Position numbers and translations under genes: made by a program. From Sphaerochaeta sp032144095 (GTDB lineage Bacteria; Spirochaetota; Spirochaetia; Sphaerochaetales; Sphaerochaetaceae): 52,791 nucleotides of DNA. A model generated the notes under the pieces. It was not told where the DNA came from. It searched no databases and was given only the letters and a program-made list of their open reading frames with translations. The stretch is from NCBI RefSeq assembly GCF_032144095.1, contig NZ_JAVSNJ010000018.1:1-52791 (forward strand), read 5' to 3'. Below, piece by piece: positions 41,677 to 49,962 of this stretch (position 1 is the first letter of the stretch; every line of letters starts with the position of its first letter).

Positions 41677-42433
41677 AACAGTTTGTACAGCTGGAATAAC
41701 AGAAGAAGGGGAGTGGATTAGAATCTACCCAATTAAGTTGCGTCTGCTTAACGAGAAAATTCAAAAATATCATTGGTATGTTTTTGATATCGAACCTAGG
41801 CCACGGAACAAGGATAACCGAAAGGAGTCCTATTTCTGTATTTCTCCTCCTCCAGGGAGCATTGGCAACATTGGTACTGAAAATTCATGGGCTGAGCGAA
41901 GGAGACTTTGCTTAAAGAACGTATTCTACAATTATCAAAAGCTGATGGAGGCATCTGACCCGAAAGGTAAAGATTTCATCTCTCTGGCAACTTTTAAGCC
42001 CAAAGAGCTCATTGATTTCATCGCTGAACCCAAAGATGTAAAAAAAGATGAATTACTCAAAGAAGAAATTCTTCAAAACCTAAGAAACCAAGGAGAATTG
42101 ATGGAAAGGCAAGACATCCCCCAATACTGGAAAATGTCCCAATCCATTCCTTATACCTTTTATTATGAATTTACAGATGATTCTGACACAGTAATCAGAT
42201 TGATGATTGAAGATTGGGAATTGATGATGCTTTACCGTAATTGCAGACGAGATGGAGAGGCAATTGCAATAGAGAAAGTAAAAAATACATATTTGAGGGA
42301 ATTCAAAAAAAAGGAATTGTATTTCTTTTTAGGGACACGTCGTGAAGCTCATGTTAGGTGTTGGAAAAAACCCTATTCAATCATTGGGGTTTTTTATCCT
42401 CCCAAAGAACTCCAAATTTCTTTTGATCTGTAG
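41615..42433 (+). CDS. Unrecognised protein, overlapping partner of the DUF488 gene
   Basis: A GTG at 41615 (or the adjacent GTG 41612) follows GAGGAG and is the likely start. The frame runs further upstream, but only antisense-like sequence is read there. The product is 272 residues: MKKKILITVLTYPTPSHKYIETVC, then GEWIRIYPIKLRLLNEKIQKYHWYVFDI, and a C-terminal LYFFLGTRREAHVRC...YSIIGVFYPPK. It is cytoplasmic, mixed alpha/beta, without a membrane segment or known motif that I recognise. It shares the AT-rich, AAA-rich composition of the DUF488 gene and overlaps it by 62 bases, so the two form a single accessory module. Confidence 0.75.
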   Translation: MKKKILITVLTYPTPSHKYIETVCTAGITEEGEWIRIYPIKLRLLNEKIQKYHWYVFDIEPRPRNKDNRKESYFCISPPPGSIGNIGTENSWAERRRLCLKNVFYNYQKLMEASDPKGKDFISLATFKPKELIDFIAEPKDVKKDELLKEEILQNLRNQGELMERQDIPQYWKMSQSIPYTFYYEFTDDSDTVIRLMIEDWELMMLYRNCRRDGEAIAIEKVKNTYLREFKKKELYFFLGTRREAHVRCWKKPYSIIGVFYPPKELQISFDL

Positions 42434-42658
42434 CGGGTATGGGATACCAATGGATGGCTACAGGGTTTTCCCCTAACTGCTGATTTTTTTTGCAAGTCTC
42501 TTTTGTAGCCTTCCCAATCGCCTTTCCCCCCTGTTGAGTTGACAGAAAGCATAGCAAAGCAGTACCTTGGAGTTAGGTTAAGCTAACTAAAAGGTTCTAG
42601 TCTTGTTTTTCATAACAGGAAGAGCTTGTCCTCGGTTGGCTTGCAAGGGAAGGACTGC

Positions 42659-43405
42659 ATGAAACTCGTATTGTTACGGCACGGTGAAAGTATCTGGAAT
42701 CTGGAGAACCTCTTTACAGGATGGACCGATGTGGACCTCTCGGAAACAGGGGTTTCTGAGGCCTCCAAGGCAGGCGACCTCCTTCTTTCGGAAGGGTATG
42801 ATTTCGACATCTGCTATACCTCCTTCCTGAAGAGGTCCATACACACCCTCAACCTGGTGTTGGAGAAGATGGACAGGCAGTGGTTGCCAGTCATCAAGAG
42901 CTGGAAGCTCAATGAACGCCATTACGGTGCCCTGCAGGGCCTGAACAAGAGTGAGACAGCTGACAAGTATGGGGAAGAGCAGGTCAAGATCTGGAGACGG
43001 TCCTTTGACGTCTCTCCTCCCTCCCTGGAGCTCTCCGACCCCAGGAACCCTGCCTTGCAGGAAACCTACAGGAAGGTCGATTCCAGCAAGCTTCCCCTTA
43101 CCGAAAGCCTCAAGGATACGATCGCAAGGACCGTCCCTTATTTTGAAGAGGAGATCAAGGCCAAGATGCTCGATGGGGAGAGGATTCTCATCGCCGCCCA
43201 TGGAAATTCCCTTCGTGCCTTGGTGATGTATTTCGATCACCTGAGCCCTGAAGAGATCATGCAGGTGAACATCCCTACCGGTGTTCCCCTTGTGTATGAA
43301 TTCGATCAGGATTTCACCGTACGCAAGAAATACTATCTTGGTGATGCAAAAGCCATCGCAGAAAAGATGAACAAGGTAAGCAACCAAGGAAAAAGCAAAC
43401 AGTGA
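42659..43405 (+). CDS. gpmA: 2,3-bisphosphoglycerate-dependent phosphoglycerate mutase
   Basis: ATG 42659 follows AAGGGAAGGA. The 248-residue product matches dPGM: LVLLRHGESIWNLENLFTGWTDVDLSETG (features: catalytic His in RHGES, then NxxNxFTGWxD), SWKLNERHYGALQGLNKSETA, and the second histidine in IAAHGNSLRALV. It interconverts 3- and 2-phosphoglycerate in glycolysis, in the cytoplasm. It is monocistronic. The 225-bp upstream gap (42434-42658) has a TTGACA at 42539-42544 with a poor -10 box (TACCTT). A small GTGAC...GTCAC hairpin follows the stop. Confidence 0.97.
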   Translation: MKLVLLRHGESIWNLENLFTGWTDVDLSETGVSEASKAGDLLLSEGYDFDICYTSFLKRSIHTLNLVLEKMDRQWLPVIKSWKLNERHYGALQGLNKSETADKYGEEQVKIWRRSFDVSPPSLELSDPRNPALQETYRKVDSSKLPLTESLKDTIARTVPYFEEEIKAKMLDGERILIAAHGNSLRALVMYFDHLSPEEIMQVNIPTGVPLVYEFDQDFTVRKKYYLGDAKAIAEKMNKVSNQGKSKQ

Positions 43406-43433
43406 CGGGCTTTGGTCACGATAGTCTGCATCC

Positions 43434-43463
43434 ATGCTACGAGGGCTAGGTCTTTCGTAGCAT
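43434..43463. promoter_or_regulatory. 9-bp inverted repeat upstream of the suf operon
   Basis: ATGCTACGA (43434-43442) and TCGTAGCAT (43455-43463) are exact reverse complements with a 12-bp spacer. The element lies 104 bp before sufC and 28 bp after gpmA. It may be a terminator stem for gpmA (no T-run follows) or an operator for an iron-sulfur regulator. It does not look like a standard IscR or Fur box. Confidence 0.4.
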
Positions 43464-43566
43464 TGGCATGAGCCAGTTCCCTTCAGTAAGAACACTACTT
43501 CAGTAGACAGGGCCTGGCCGTCTGGAACTGGGAGTCAGGATACTCATATGAAATGAGGAACATGCA

Positions 43567-44322
43567 ATGGCAAGCGATCTGCTGCACATAGATAATCTTA
43601 CGGTAACGGTAGGGGGAACCATCCCACTGCTGAATTCAATTACGCTCTCTGTAAAAAAAGGGGAGGTCCATGTCCTTATGGGCCCCAATGGGGCAGGCAA
43701 GTCCACCCTGGGTAATGTGCTCATGGGCCATCCTGGCTATGAGATACAGCAAGGGTCCATCCATTTTGATGGGCAGGACATTACCCATCTGGAAACCGAG
43801 AAACGGGCCAGGCTTGGGCTGTTTTTCTCCTTCCAGAACCCTGAGGAGATCCCAGGCATTACCCTGGAGAACTTCTTGCGGACCTCCAAGAGCTCCATCA
43901 CTGGGGTTGAGGAGAATGTCTTCATATTCAACCTAGCACTGAAAAAGATCATGAAGGACCTTGATATGGATCCCCTCTATGCCAATAGGCACTTGAACGT
44001 AGGATTTTCTGGTGGGGAAAAGAAAAAATCGGAAATCCTGCAACTCCTTGCCCTCAACCCACGTCTTGCCATCCTGGATGAGACAGATTCCGGCCTGGAT
44101 GTCGATGCGGTGAGGGTTGTCTCCCAAGGCATCAAGCAGTTCCATAATCCGGAGAACTCCCTGCTCATCATTACCCACAACACAAAGATCCTCCAGTCCA
44201 TACAGGCCGACCATGTCCATGTGCTGGTAAAGGGCTCCTTGGTTGCCAGTGGAGATACCTCCCTCATCAGGCGCATAGAAGAAGAGGGGTATGCACCATT
44301 CCTTGGACAAGGAGGGAGCTGA
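43567..44322 (+). CDS. sufC: Fe-S cluster assembly ATPase SufC
   Basis: This 251-residue ABC-type ATPase of the cytoplasmic SUF scaffold has Walker A GPNGAGKST, a SufC-type Q-loop region FFSFQNPEEIPGI, signature FSGGEKKKSEILQ and Walker B AILDETDSGLDVDAV. All are diagnostic for SufC rather than a transporter. It drives conformational change in the SufBD scaffold. First gene of sufCBDSU; the ATG follows GAGGAAC. The stop is separated from sufB by one base. Confidence 0.97.
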   Translation: MASDLLHIDNLTVTVGGTIPLLNSITLSVKKGEVHVLMGPNGAGKSTLGNVLMGHPGYEIQQGSIHFDGQDITHLETEKRARLGLFFSFQNPEEIPGITLENFLRTSKSSITGVEENVFIFNLALKKIMKDLDMDPLYANRHLNVGFSGGEKKKSEILQLLALNPRLAILDETDSGLDVDAVRVVSQGIKQFHNPENSLLIITHNTKILQSIQADHVHVLVKGSLVASGDTSLIRRIEEEGYAPFLGQGGS

Positions 44323-44323
44323 C

Positions 44324-45730
44324 ATGCAGGCAGAAAAGACCCGTCTGGAAGAGGTTGACCTCTCCCGATACGACTTCATAGAGCACGCTGAGCCTGCTCT
44401 CCGTCTGGCACCCGGGCTGAATGAGGCTGTGGTGAGGGCAATATCATCCGAAAAGGGAGAGCCCTCCTGGATGCTCGCCCACCGGCTGAAAAGCCTTGAG
44501 ACCTACCATGAGATGGCCATGCCGGCATGGGGTCCTAACCTGGATGAACTGGACATCGGCAAGATTACCCTCTATAGCAGGCCGAAAACCGGGATGAACG
44601 ACAGCTGGGACGATGTCCCCGAGGGCATCAAGGATACCTTTGAGAGGCTGGGAATCCCCGAGGCCGAGCGGGTTTCCTTAGGTGGGGTGGGCGCCCAGTT
44701 TGACTCTGAGGTCGTCTACCACAAGGTAAAGGATGAAGTGGCCGCCCAAGGGGTGGTCTATTGTGACATGGAAACAGCACTTAGGGAGCATGAGGATCTG
44801 GTCAGGCGATATTTCATGAAGCTGGTCCCTCCCTCCGACCACAAGTATGCGGCCTTGCACGGCGCCATCTGGTCCGGTGGGTCGTTTGTCCATGTCCCCA
44901 GGGATGTGAAGGTGAGCATCCCCCTGCAGTCCTATTTCAGGCTGAATGCAGAGGGAGCCGGACAATTTGAACATACCCTCATCATCCTGGAGCCTGGGGC
45001 TGACCTCCATTTCATCGAAGGATGTTCCGCCCCAAAGTATTCTGTCATCAACCTGCATGCAGGGTGTGTTGAACTCTTTGTCGGTAAAGGGGCGAGACTG
45101 AGATATTCGACGGTCGAGAACTGGTCGAAGAACATGATGAACCTCAATACCAAGCGGGCCAGGGTGGAGGAGAAGGGTACCATAGAGTGGGTATCCGGTT
45201 CGTTCGGTTCCCACATTTCCATGCTCTATCCCTCAAGCCTTCTGGTCGGGGAGGGCTCCCATTCGGAGTTTACCGGCATCACCTTTGCAGGCAAGGGCCA
45301 GGTCCTGGACACAGGGTCCAAGGTGATCCATTCGGCTGCCAATACCACCTCTTCCATCAACACCAAGTCGATATCGAAGAATGGCGGGCATTCCATCACC
45401 CGCAGCGAGGTCATCATCACCAAGGCAGCCTCCCATGCAAAGTCAACGGTCTCCTGCGAGTCGCTGATGTTGGACAGCATCTCCCGTAGCGATACCATCC
45501 CTGCGATGGACATCCGTTGCGAGGACGCCGACATTGGCCATGAGGCGAGGATCGGGAGGATCAGCGAACAGGCAATCTTCTACCTGATGAGCCGAGGCCT
45601 ATCGGAATCCGAGGCCAAGGGGCTGATCGTACGTGGCTTTGCAGAACCCATAGCAAAGGAACTGCCTATGGAATATGCCGTTGAGATGAACAATCTCATC
45701 AGCCTGGAGATGGAGGGAAGCATAGGATGA
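44324..45730 (+). CDS. sufB: Fe-S cluster assembly scaffold SufB
   Basis: ATG 44324 follows AAGGAGGGAGC. The 468-residue product is the scaffold on which clusters are built with SufC and SufD. It shows the SufB-type start (FIEHAEPALRLAPGLNEAVV), YCDMETALREH, the beta-helix core (GSFVHVPRDVKVSIPLQSYF, HFIEGCSAPKYS) and the C-terminal EDADIGHEARIGRISEQAIFYLMSRGLSE. Its TGA overlaps the sufD ATG (ATGA). It has the expected length and no missing blocks. Confidence 0.97.
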   Translation: MQAEKTRLEEVDLSRYDFIEHAEPALRLAPGLNEAVVRAISSEKGEPSWMLAHRLKSLETYHEMAMPAWGPNLDELDIGKITLYSRPKTGMNDSWDDVPEGIKDTFERLGIPEAERVSLGGVGAQFDSEVVYHKVKDEVAAQGVVYCDMETALREHEDLVRRYFMKLVPPSDHKYAALHGAIWSGGSFVHVPRDVKVSIPLQSYFRLNAEGAGQFEHTLIILEPGADLHFIEGCSAPKYSVINLHAGCVELFVGKGARLRYSTVENWSKNMMNLNTKRARVEEKGTIEWVSGSFGSHISMLYPSSLLVGEGSHSEFTGITFAGKGQVLDTGSKVIHSAANTTSSINTKSISKNGGHSITRSEVIITKAASHAKSTVSCESLMLDSISRSDTIPAMDIRCEDADIGHEARIGRISEQAIFYLMSRGLSESEAKGLIVRGFAEPIAKELPMEYAVEMNNLISLEMEGSIG

Positions 45731-46809
45731 ACAAGCAAAATACGGCAGAACTACGGATAAACACCCTTCCTGTTCCCACCTGGAGACACCTTAAGATGAA
45801 TGGGTGTGACCTTACTGTCTCCTATGAGGAGAGTCCACAGCCCCTCACCCTAGCCTCTCTCCAGCATGAAGGACTGCTGGTTTCCCAATTGGATACGAAT
45901 ACTACAAGCCAAGACGGAAGCCTGTCCTCCTTTGTGCAGCAAAAGAGCAACAGTAGCTTTAGGGTGGTTGTGGAGGAAGGGAGAAACGCCAACTCTCCCT
46001 TGAAACTGAACTACTTTCTTGATGCAACAAACCCCACGGTTATCGACGACCTCGTCGTGGATATGGAACCCTTCAGCTGTGCCACCATCCTGCAAGGCTA
46101 CCGCACCCCTATAGAAGGGAAGGCGACCTTCCATGGGGGGAACCTCAAGGCACATGTCGGTAGTGGCGCCAGCCTGACGGTCATCCAGCTTCGCTTTCTC
46201 AATGAGGGTACTACCGACCTTGGCTACCTCGACATCACAGTTGCCGATGGTGGCAAGCTCGAGGTGGTGCAGATAGCCATCGGGTCTGCCCAATCCTATA
46301 TCGGAACCCATGTTGAGCTCCAGGGCGATGGAGCAGAGTGCACAGTATCATGCATGAATATCGTTGACAGGCAAGGGGTAACTGACCTCAATGTGCACAT
46401 TGAGCATAGGGGGAAACGAACCCTCTCCACACTGGTGGCCCGGGGGGCCCTGCTTGATGAAGCCTCCAAACTGTTCAGGGGGACCCTGGACTTCCACCAG
46501 GGGTGTTCCCAGAGCAAGGGCAGCGAGGATGAATCCTCCCTGCTGCTATCACCAAAGGTAAAGAACCGTTCCATCCCGCTCATCCTCTGTGGTGAGGCGG
46601 ATGTCGAAGGCAGCCATGCGGTAAGTTCAGGGAAACCCGACCAGGATTCCCTCTTCTATCTTATGTGCCGGGGCATCGAGGAGAGGAAAGCCAGGAGGAT
46701 GTTGGTGGAGGCCCAGCTTGAGCCCATCCTTGGAAGGGTTCCAGACAAGAAGATCCAATCGGAGATCCGAAGGCAACTAGCAAGGAGGTTGGAAAGAGAT
46801 GAGCAGTAA
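45727..46809 (+). CDS. sufD: Fe-S cluster assembly protein SufD
   Basis: This 360-residue SufB paralogue is the partner in the SufBCD complex. The N-terminus has the SufD-like LPVPTWRHLKMNGCDL. The beta-helix core is followed by LCGEADVEGSHAVSSGKPDQDSLFYLMCRGIEERKARRMLVE (features: the DVEGSHA..G.PD..LFY signature of SufB/SufD). It overlaps sufB by four bases, and sufS starts eleven bases inside its end. Confidence 0.95.
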   Translation: MNKQNTAELRINTLPVPTWRHLKMNGCDLTVSYEESPQPLTLASLQHEGLLVSQLDTNTTSQDGSLSSFVQQKSNSSFRVVVEEGRNANSPLKLNYFLDATNPTVIDDLVVDMEPFSCATILQGYRTPIEGKATFHGGNLKAHVGSGASLTVIQLRFLNEGTTDLGYLDITVADGGKLEVVQIAIGSAQSYIGTHVELQGDGAECTVSCMNIVDRQGVTDLNVHIEHRGKRTLSTLVARGALLDEASKLFRGTLDFHQGCSQSKGSEDESSLLLSPKVKNRSIPLILCGEADVEGSHAVSSGKPDQDSLFYLMCRGIEERKARRMLVEAQLEPILGRVPDKKIQSEIRRQLARRLERDEQ

Positions 46810-48019
46810 CCCCTATATCCGCGATTTCCCCATTTTTGGGGAGAGTAGCCTTGTCTATCTCGATAGCGCTGCCACCAGCCAGAAGCCCTCTCTGGTCATC
46901 GAAGCCATGCAGGGATACTACAGGAGCTCCAATGCAAACCCCCATCGGGGGCTGTATGCTCTCAGCTCCGAAGCCACCCGGTTGTACGAGAAGGGACGAG
47001 GTGATTTTGCCAGGTTCATCAATGCCCCCGACCCAAGCCAGGTTGTATTCCTTCGCAATGCCACCGAGGCCTTGAACCTCCTGGCCTATTCCTATGCACT
47101 CAACACCCTGAAGCCAGGCGATGAGGTGGTCATCCCCATCTCTGAGCACCATTGCAATCTTGTGCCTTGGCAACAGGTCTGCAAAAAGACTGGGGCGTCC
47201 CTTGTCTATCTCTACCTGGATGCGAATGGAAACATCGAAGGTGAGGAGATAGGGAAGAAGATAACTGGGAAGACAAAGATCGTCTCCTTTGCCCAGGTGG
47301 GCAACGTGATGGGCATCGAGCTTCCCACTGCAAGGCTCATTGCAAAGGCCCATGAGGTAGGGGCGGTGGCCATCGTCGACTGTACCCAAAGCATCTGCCA
47401 TATGCAGGTGGATGTGCAAGCCTTGGATTGTGATTTTGCGGTATTTTCTGCCCACAAGATGTTTGGGCCTACCGGGGTCGGGATGTTGTATGGAAAGAAG
47501 GAGTTCCTTGAGGCCCTTCCCCCGTTCCTTACTGGTGGGGATATGATCGAGTATGTGAGCGAACAAGAGGCAACCTTTGCAGATGTTCCCCAACGCCTTG
47601 AGGCAGGGACCCAGGATGTTGCCGGGGTGGTAGGACTTTCGGCTGCGATAGCCTACATGCAGGGCATTGGCTACCCTGCCATCCAGGAGCTTGAGGATAG
47701 GCTTACCGCCTACTGCCTGCAGAGGTTTTCTGCTCTCCCTTGGATAACCGTCTATGGAAAGGCAGCTGAAGGGGCGGGAAGGTTCCCCCTGATAACCTTT
47801 GCTGTCGATGGCATACATCCCCACGATGTGGCGACCCTGCTCGATGCAGAGGGCATAGCCATACGGGCAGGGCACCACTGTGCCCAGCCTCTGATGCACT
47901 ACCTGGGAGTCGGTTCAACCTGTAGGGTGAGCTTTTCAGTATATAATACTATCAAGGATATTGATAGGCTGATCGTAGCTTTGGTACATGCCAGGAGGGT
48001 TTTTGGATATGGAGATTGA
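46799..48019 (+). CDS. sufS: Cysteine desulfurase SufS
   Basis: This 406-residue type II cysteine desulfurase is PLP-dependent and supplies sulfur for cluster assembly. Readable motifs are LDSAATSQKP, FLRNATEALNLLAYS, the PLP lysine in FSAHKMFGPTGVGMLYG, and the catalytic Cys in IAIRAGHHCAQPLM near residue 363. It overlaps sufD by eleven bases, and sufU starts eleven bases before its end, so translation is tightly coupled. The sulfur acceptor is probably the SufU encoded next. Confidence 0.97.
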   Translation: MSSNPYIRDFPIFGESSLVYLDSAATSQKPSLVIEAMQGYYRSSNANPHRGLYALSSEATRLYEKGRGDFARFINAPDPSQVVFLRNATEALNLLAYSYALNTLKPGDEVVIPISEHHCNLVPWQQVCKKTGASLVYLYLDANGNIEGEEIGKKITGKTKIVSFAQVGNVMGIELPTARLIAKAHEVGAVAIVDCTQSICHMQVDVQALDCDFAVFSAHKMFGPTGVGMLYGKKEFLEALPPFLTGGDMIEYVSEQEATFADVPQRLEAGTQDVAGVVGLSAAIAYMQGIGYPAIQELEDRLTAYCLQRFSALPWITVYGKAAEGAGRFPLITFAVDGIHPHDVATLLDAEGIAIRAGHHCAQPLMHYLGVGSTCRVSFSVYNTIKDIDRLIVALVHARRVFGYGD

Positions 48020-48443
48020 TAGTTTATATACGCAGGTAGTGCTTGCCCACAACTCCTCGAAGAGGAATCGCAGGCATCTGGAACACCAAAGTGCCGTAGT
48101 GCAGGGGGTCAACCCCTCCTGTGGGGACGAGATCAGCCTGGAGCTGGACATATCCGAGGACCAGGTGATCCGGGACGTCTCGTTTGTAGGCACCGGCTGT
48201 GCAATTTCCCAGGCTTCGGCATCCATCATGGCCGACCTGGTCAGGGGAAAGACAGTCAGTGAGGCAAAAAACCTTTCCGACCTGTTTTTCCAGATGATAC
48301 GTGGTGGTGCGATCGACCCCAGCTTGCTTGAGGCGACGGTGTTCTCCTCCATGGCCTCACTGCCTGCACGGGTAAAATGTGCAGCCCTGGGTTGGAGGAC
48401 GCTGGAGAAAGCCCTTGCAGAAGGGGAGAGCAAGAGTCAATGA
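48009..48443 (+). CDS. sufU: Zinc-dependent sulfurtransferase SufU
   Basis: ATG 48009 follows GGAGGG. The 144-residue product has the three conserved cysteines with their neighbours: NPSCGDE, GTGCAISQAS and RVKCAALGW. It also has the SufU-specific insert between the second and third cysteines, which separates it from IscU scaffolds. SufU takes persulfide from SufS by zinc ligand exchange. It is the last suf gene, and no terminator is clear before the ApbE gene. Confidence 0.94.
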   Translation: MEIDSLYTQVVLAHNSSKRNRRHLEHQSAVVQGVNPSCGDEISLELDISEDQVIRDVSFVGTGCAISQASASIMADLVRGKTVSEAKNLSDLFFQMIRGGAIDPSLLEATVFSSMASLPARVKCAALGWRTLEKALAEGESKSQ

Positions 48444-48527
48444 ACAATAGGGTAGGATGGAAGCTTGCATAACCTTATGCCCTTTCTTGCAATTTACCCC
48501 TTAAAACTTCATAATGCACCCTTGAAT

Positions 48528-49580
48528 ATGCACACAAAACAAAACACCCACCGAATAGCCATACTCCTTGGCCTCCTCTCCCTAGTGGTCCTTCTTTCCT
48601 CCTGTGCCAAGAAGCAGGTTGAACCAGAGTCCCAGTCCTTTCTGATGCTTGGTACCGTCTGTAAGATAACCATCTATGACCAGCCCTCCCCAGAGGCCTT
48701 TACTGCGGGCTTTGCACGCCTGAAAGAGATTGAGGACAGGATGAGTCTCCACGTACAGGACAGTGATGTGGAAAAGATAAATGCTTCGGCAGGAAAGAGA
48801 GCTGTCGTTGTCACGACCGATACCTTTGACGTCGTCCGCAAGGCACTGGAAATCGCAACCTTGAGCAGAGGGGCCTTCGATCCTACCGTGGGACCTCTGG
48901 TGCAAGCCTGGGACATTGGTGGGGACAATCCCCGAAAGCCACCCCAGGAAGAGATTGATTCTTTGCTGCCACTCATCGGATATGACCGGGTCGCCCTCAA
49001 CGAACAGGATCATTCCGTATTCCTGAAGGACGAGCATATGGTCCTCGACCTGGGAGGCATTGCCAAGGGGTATGCCGCTGATGAGGTTGCCAAGGTTCTC
49101 CAGGGCTACGGTGTGGAACATGCCATCATAAATTTGGGGGGGAATGTTCTGACCATGGGCAACAAGCCCGATGGGAGTGCATGGAAGATAGGCATCCAGG
49201 ATCCTGACTCTCTTCGGGGAAACTATGTCATGATACTCTCCCTTGTTGACCAGACACTGGTCACCTCTGGCCCCTACGAACGGTTCCTTGAACTCGATGG
49301 GCAGGTTTACCACCATATCCTCGATACCAAAACAGGCTATCCTGTCAAATCGGAATTTACCAGTGTAAGCATCATCACCAGGAACTCCTTTCTTGCCGAC
49401 GCCCTTTCCACCTCCCTCTATGCCCTTGGGTATGAGGATGGAATGGCCCTCATCAACACCCTTGACGATGTTGAGGCGATCTTCATGACCAAGGACAAGC
49501 ACATTTTCCTGTCGGATGGCATCAAGAAAGGGAAGCTGGTCTATCAGGTCACCGATCCAACCTATTCTGTTGTATTGTAA
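48528..49580 (+). CDS. apbE: FAD:protein FMN transferase (ApbE), lipoprotein
   Basis: ATG 48528 is preferred because it gives a normal lipoprotein signal (HRIAILLGLLSLVVLLSSC, lipidated Cys26); earlier starts (TTG 48465, ATG 48477) would add about 20 residues. The 350-residue protein shows the ApbE motifs FLMLGTVCKITIYD, GAFDPTVGPLVQAWD, LDLGGIAKGYAADEV, AIINLGGNV and the metal-site ILDTKTGYPVKSEFTSVSI. It attaches FMN to Thr residues of exported flavoproteins such as Rnf/Nqr subunits at the outer face of the inner membrane. The acceptor proteins are not in this window. Confidence 0.95.
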   Translation: MHTKQNTHRIAILLGLLSLVVLLSSCAKKQVEPESQSFLMLGTVCKITIYDQPSPEAFTAGFARLKEIEDRMSLHVQDSDVEKINASAGKRAVVVTTDTFDVVRKALEIATLSRGAFDPTVGPLVQAWDIGGDNPRKPPQEEIDSLLPLIGYDRVALNEQDHSVFLKDEHMVLDLGGIAKGYAADEVAKVLQGYGVEHAIINLGGNVLTMGNKPDGSAWKIGIQDPDSLRGNYVMILSLVDQTLVTSGPYERFLELDGQVYHHILDTKTGYPVKSEFTSVSIITRNSFLADALSTSLYALGYEDGMALINTLDDVEAIFMTKDKHIFLSDGIKKGKLVYQVTDPTYSVVL

Positions 49581-49619
49581 GTAACCACTCTTGTGCTGGA
49601 AAAACAGCTGGAATATACT

Positions 49620-49668
49620 AAGGTAAGGGAAAGCCGCTGAGCGACTCTCTCTTGCCTTTTTTGTTTTT
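49620..49668 (+). terminator. Rho-independent terminator of apbE
   Basis: AAGGTAAGGGA pairs with TCTCTTGCCTT (two G-U pairs) around an inner CGC-TGA-GCG hairpin, followed by two T-runs. The rest of the gap to 49962 is AT-rich and carries no gene that I can support; it probably holds the promoter of the next gene (TTGAAA near 49888, TAGAAT about 15 bases on). Confidence 0.8.
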
Positions 49669-49962
49669 GTCGGTTGATCTTCTTGGCTCTTGGAAGCCCG
49701 TATTTCCACTACCTCTGTTGAGGTACCTGTGCTGAATTGTTGCACCATAGATTTTTTGGCAGGCTGACCAGCCACCATTTTCCGTAAGGGAAAGTTGGCT
49801 ATTTCGTTTTGATTCAAAGATTTTTGAAATACTATTCCAATAAATTGATAATAATTCAAAATATTAATCATATGAGCAATTACCTCTTGAAAAATTTATG
49901 ATTAAAGTAGAATATAGAGTAAAAAGTAAAGATTCGATCAATTAACTAATATGGAGGATACA

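Noticed and set aside
46661..47899. 412-codon open frame antisense to sufS
   Set aside because: Shadow of sufS; no protein motif.
48582..49871. 429-codon open frame antisense to apbE running into the intergenic gap
   Set aside because: Most of it mirrors apbE; the extra N-terminal part is low-complexity, has no ribosome site and crosses the apbE terminator.
49581..49962. Riboswitch ahead of the diaminopropionate lyase gene
   Set aside because: The gap shows an apbE terminator and AT-rich DNA but no conserved aptamer pattern that I can recognise.
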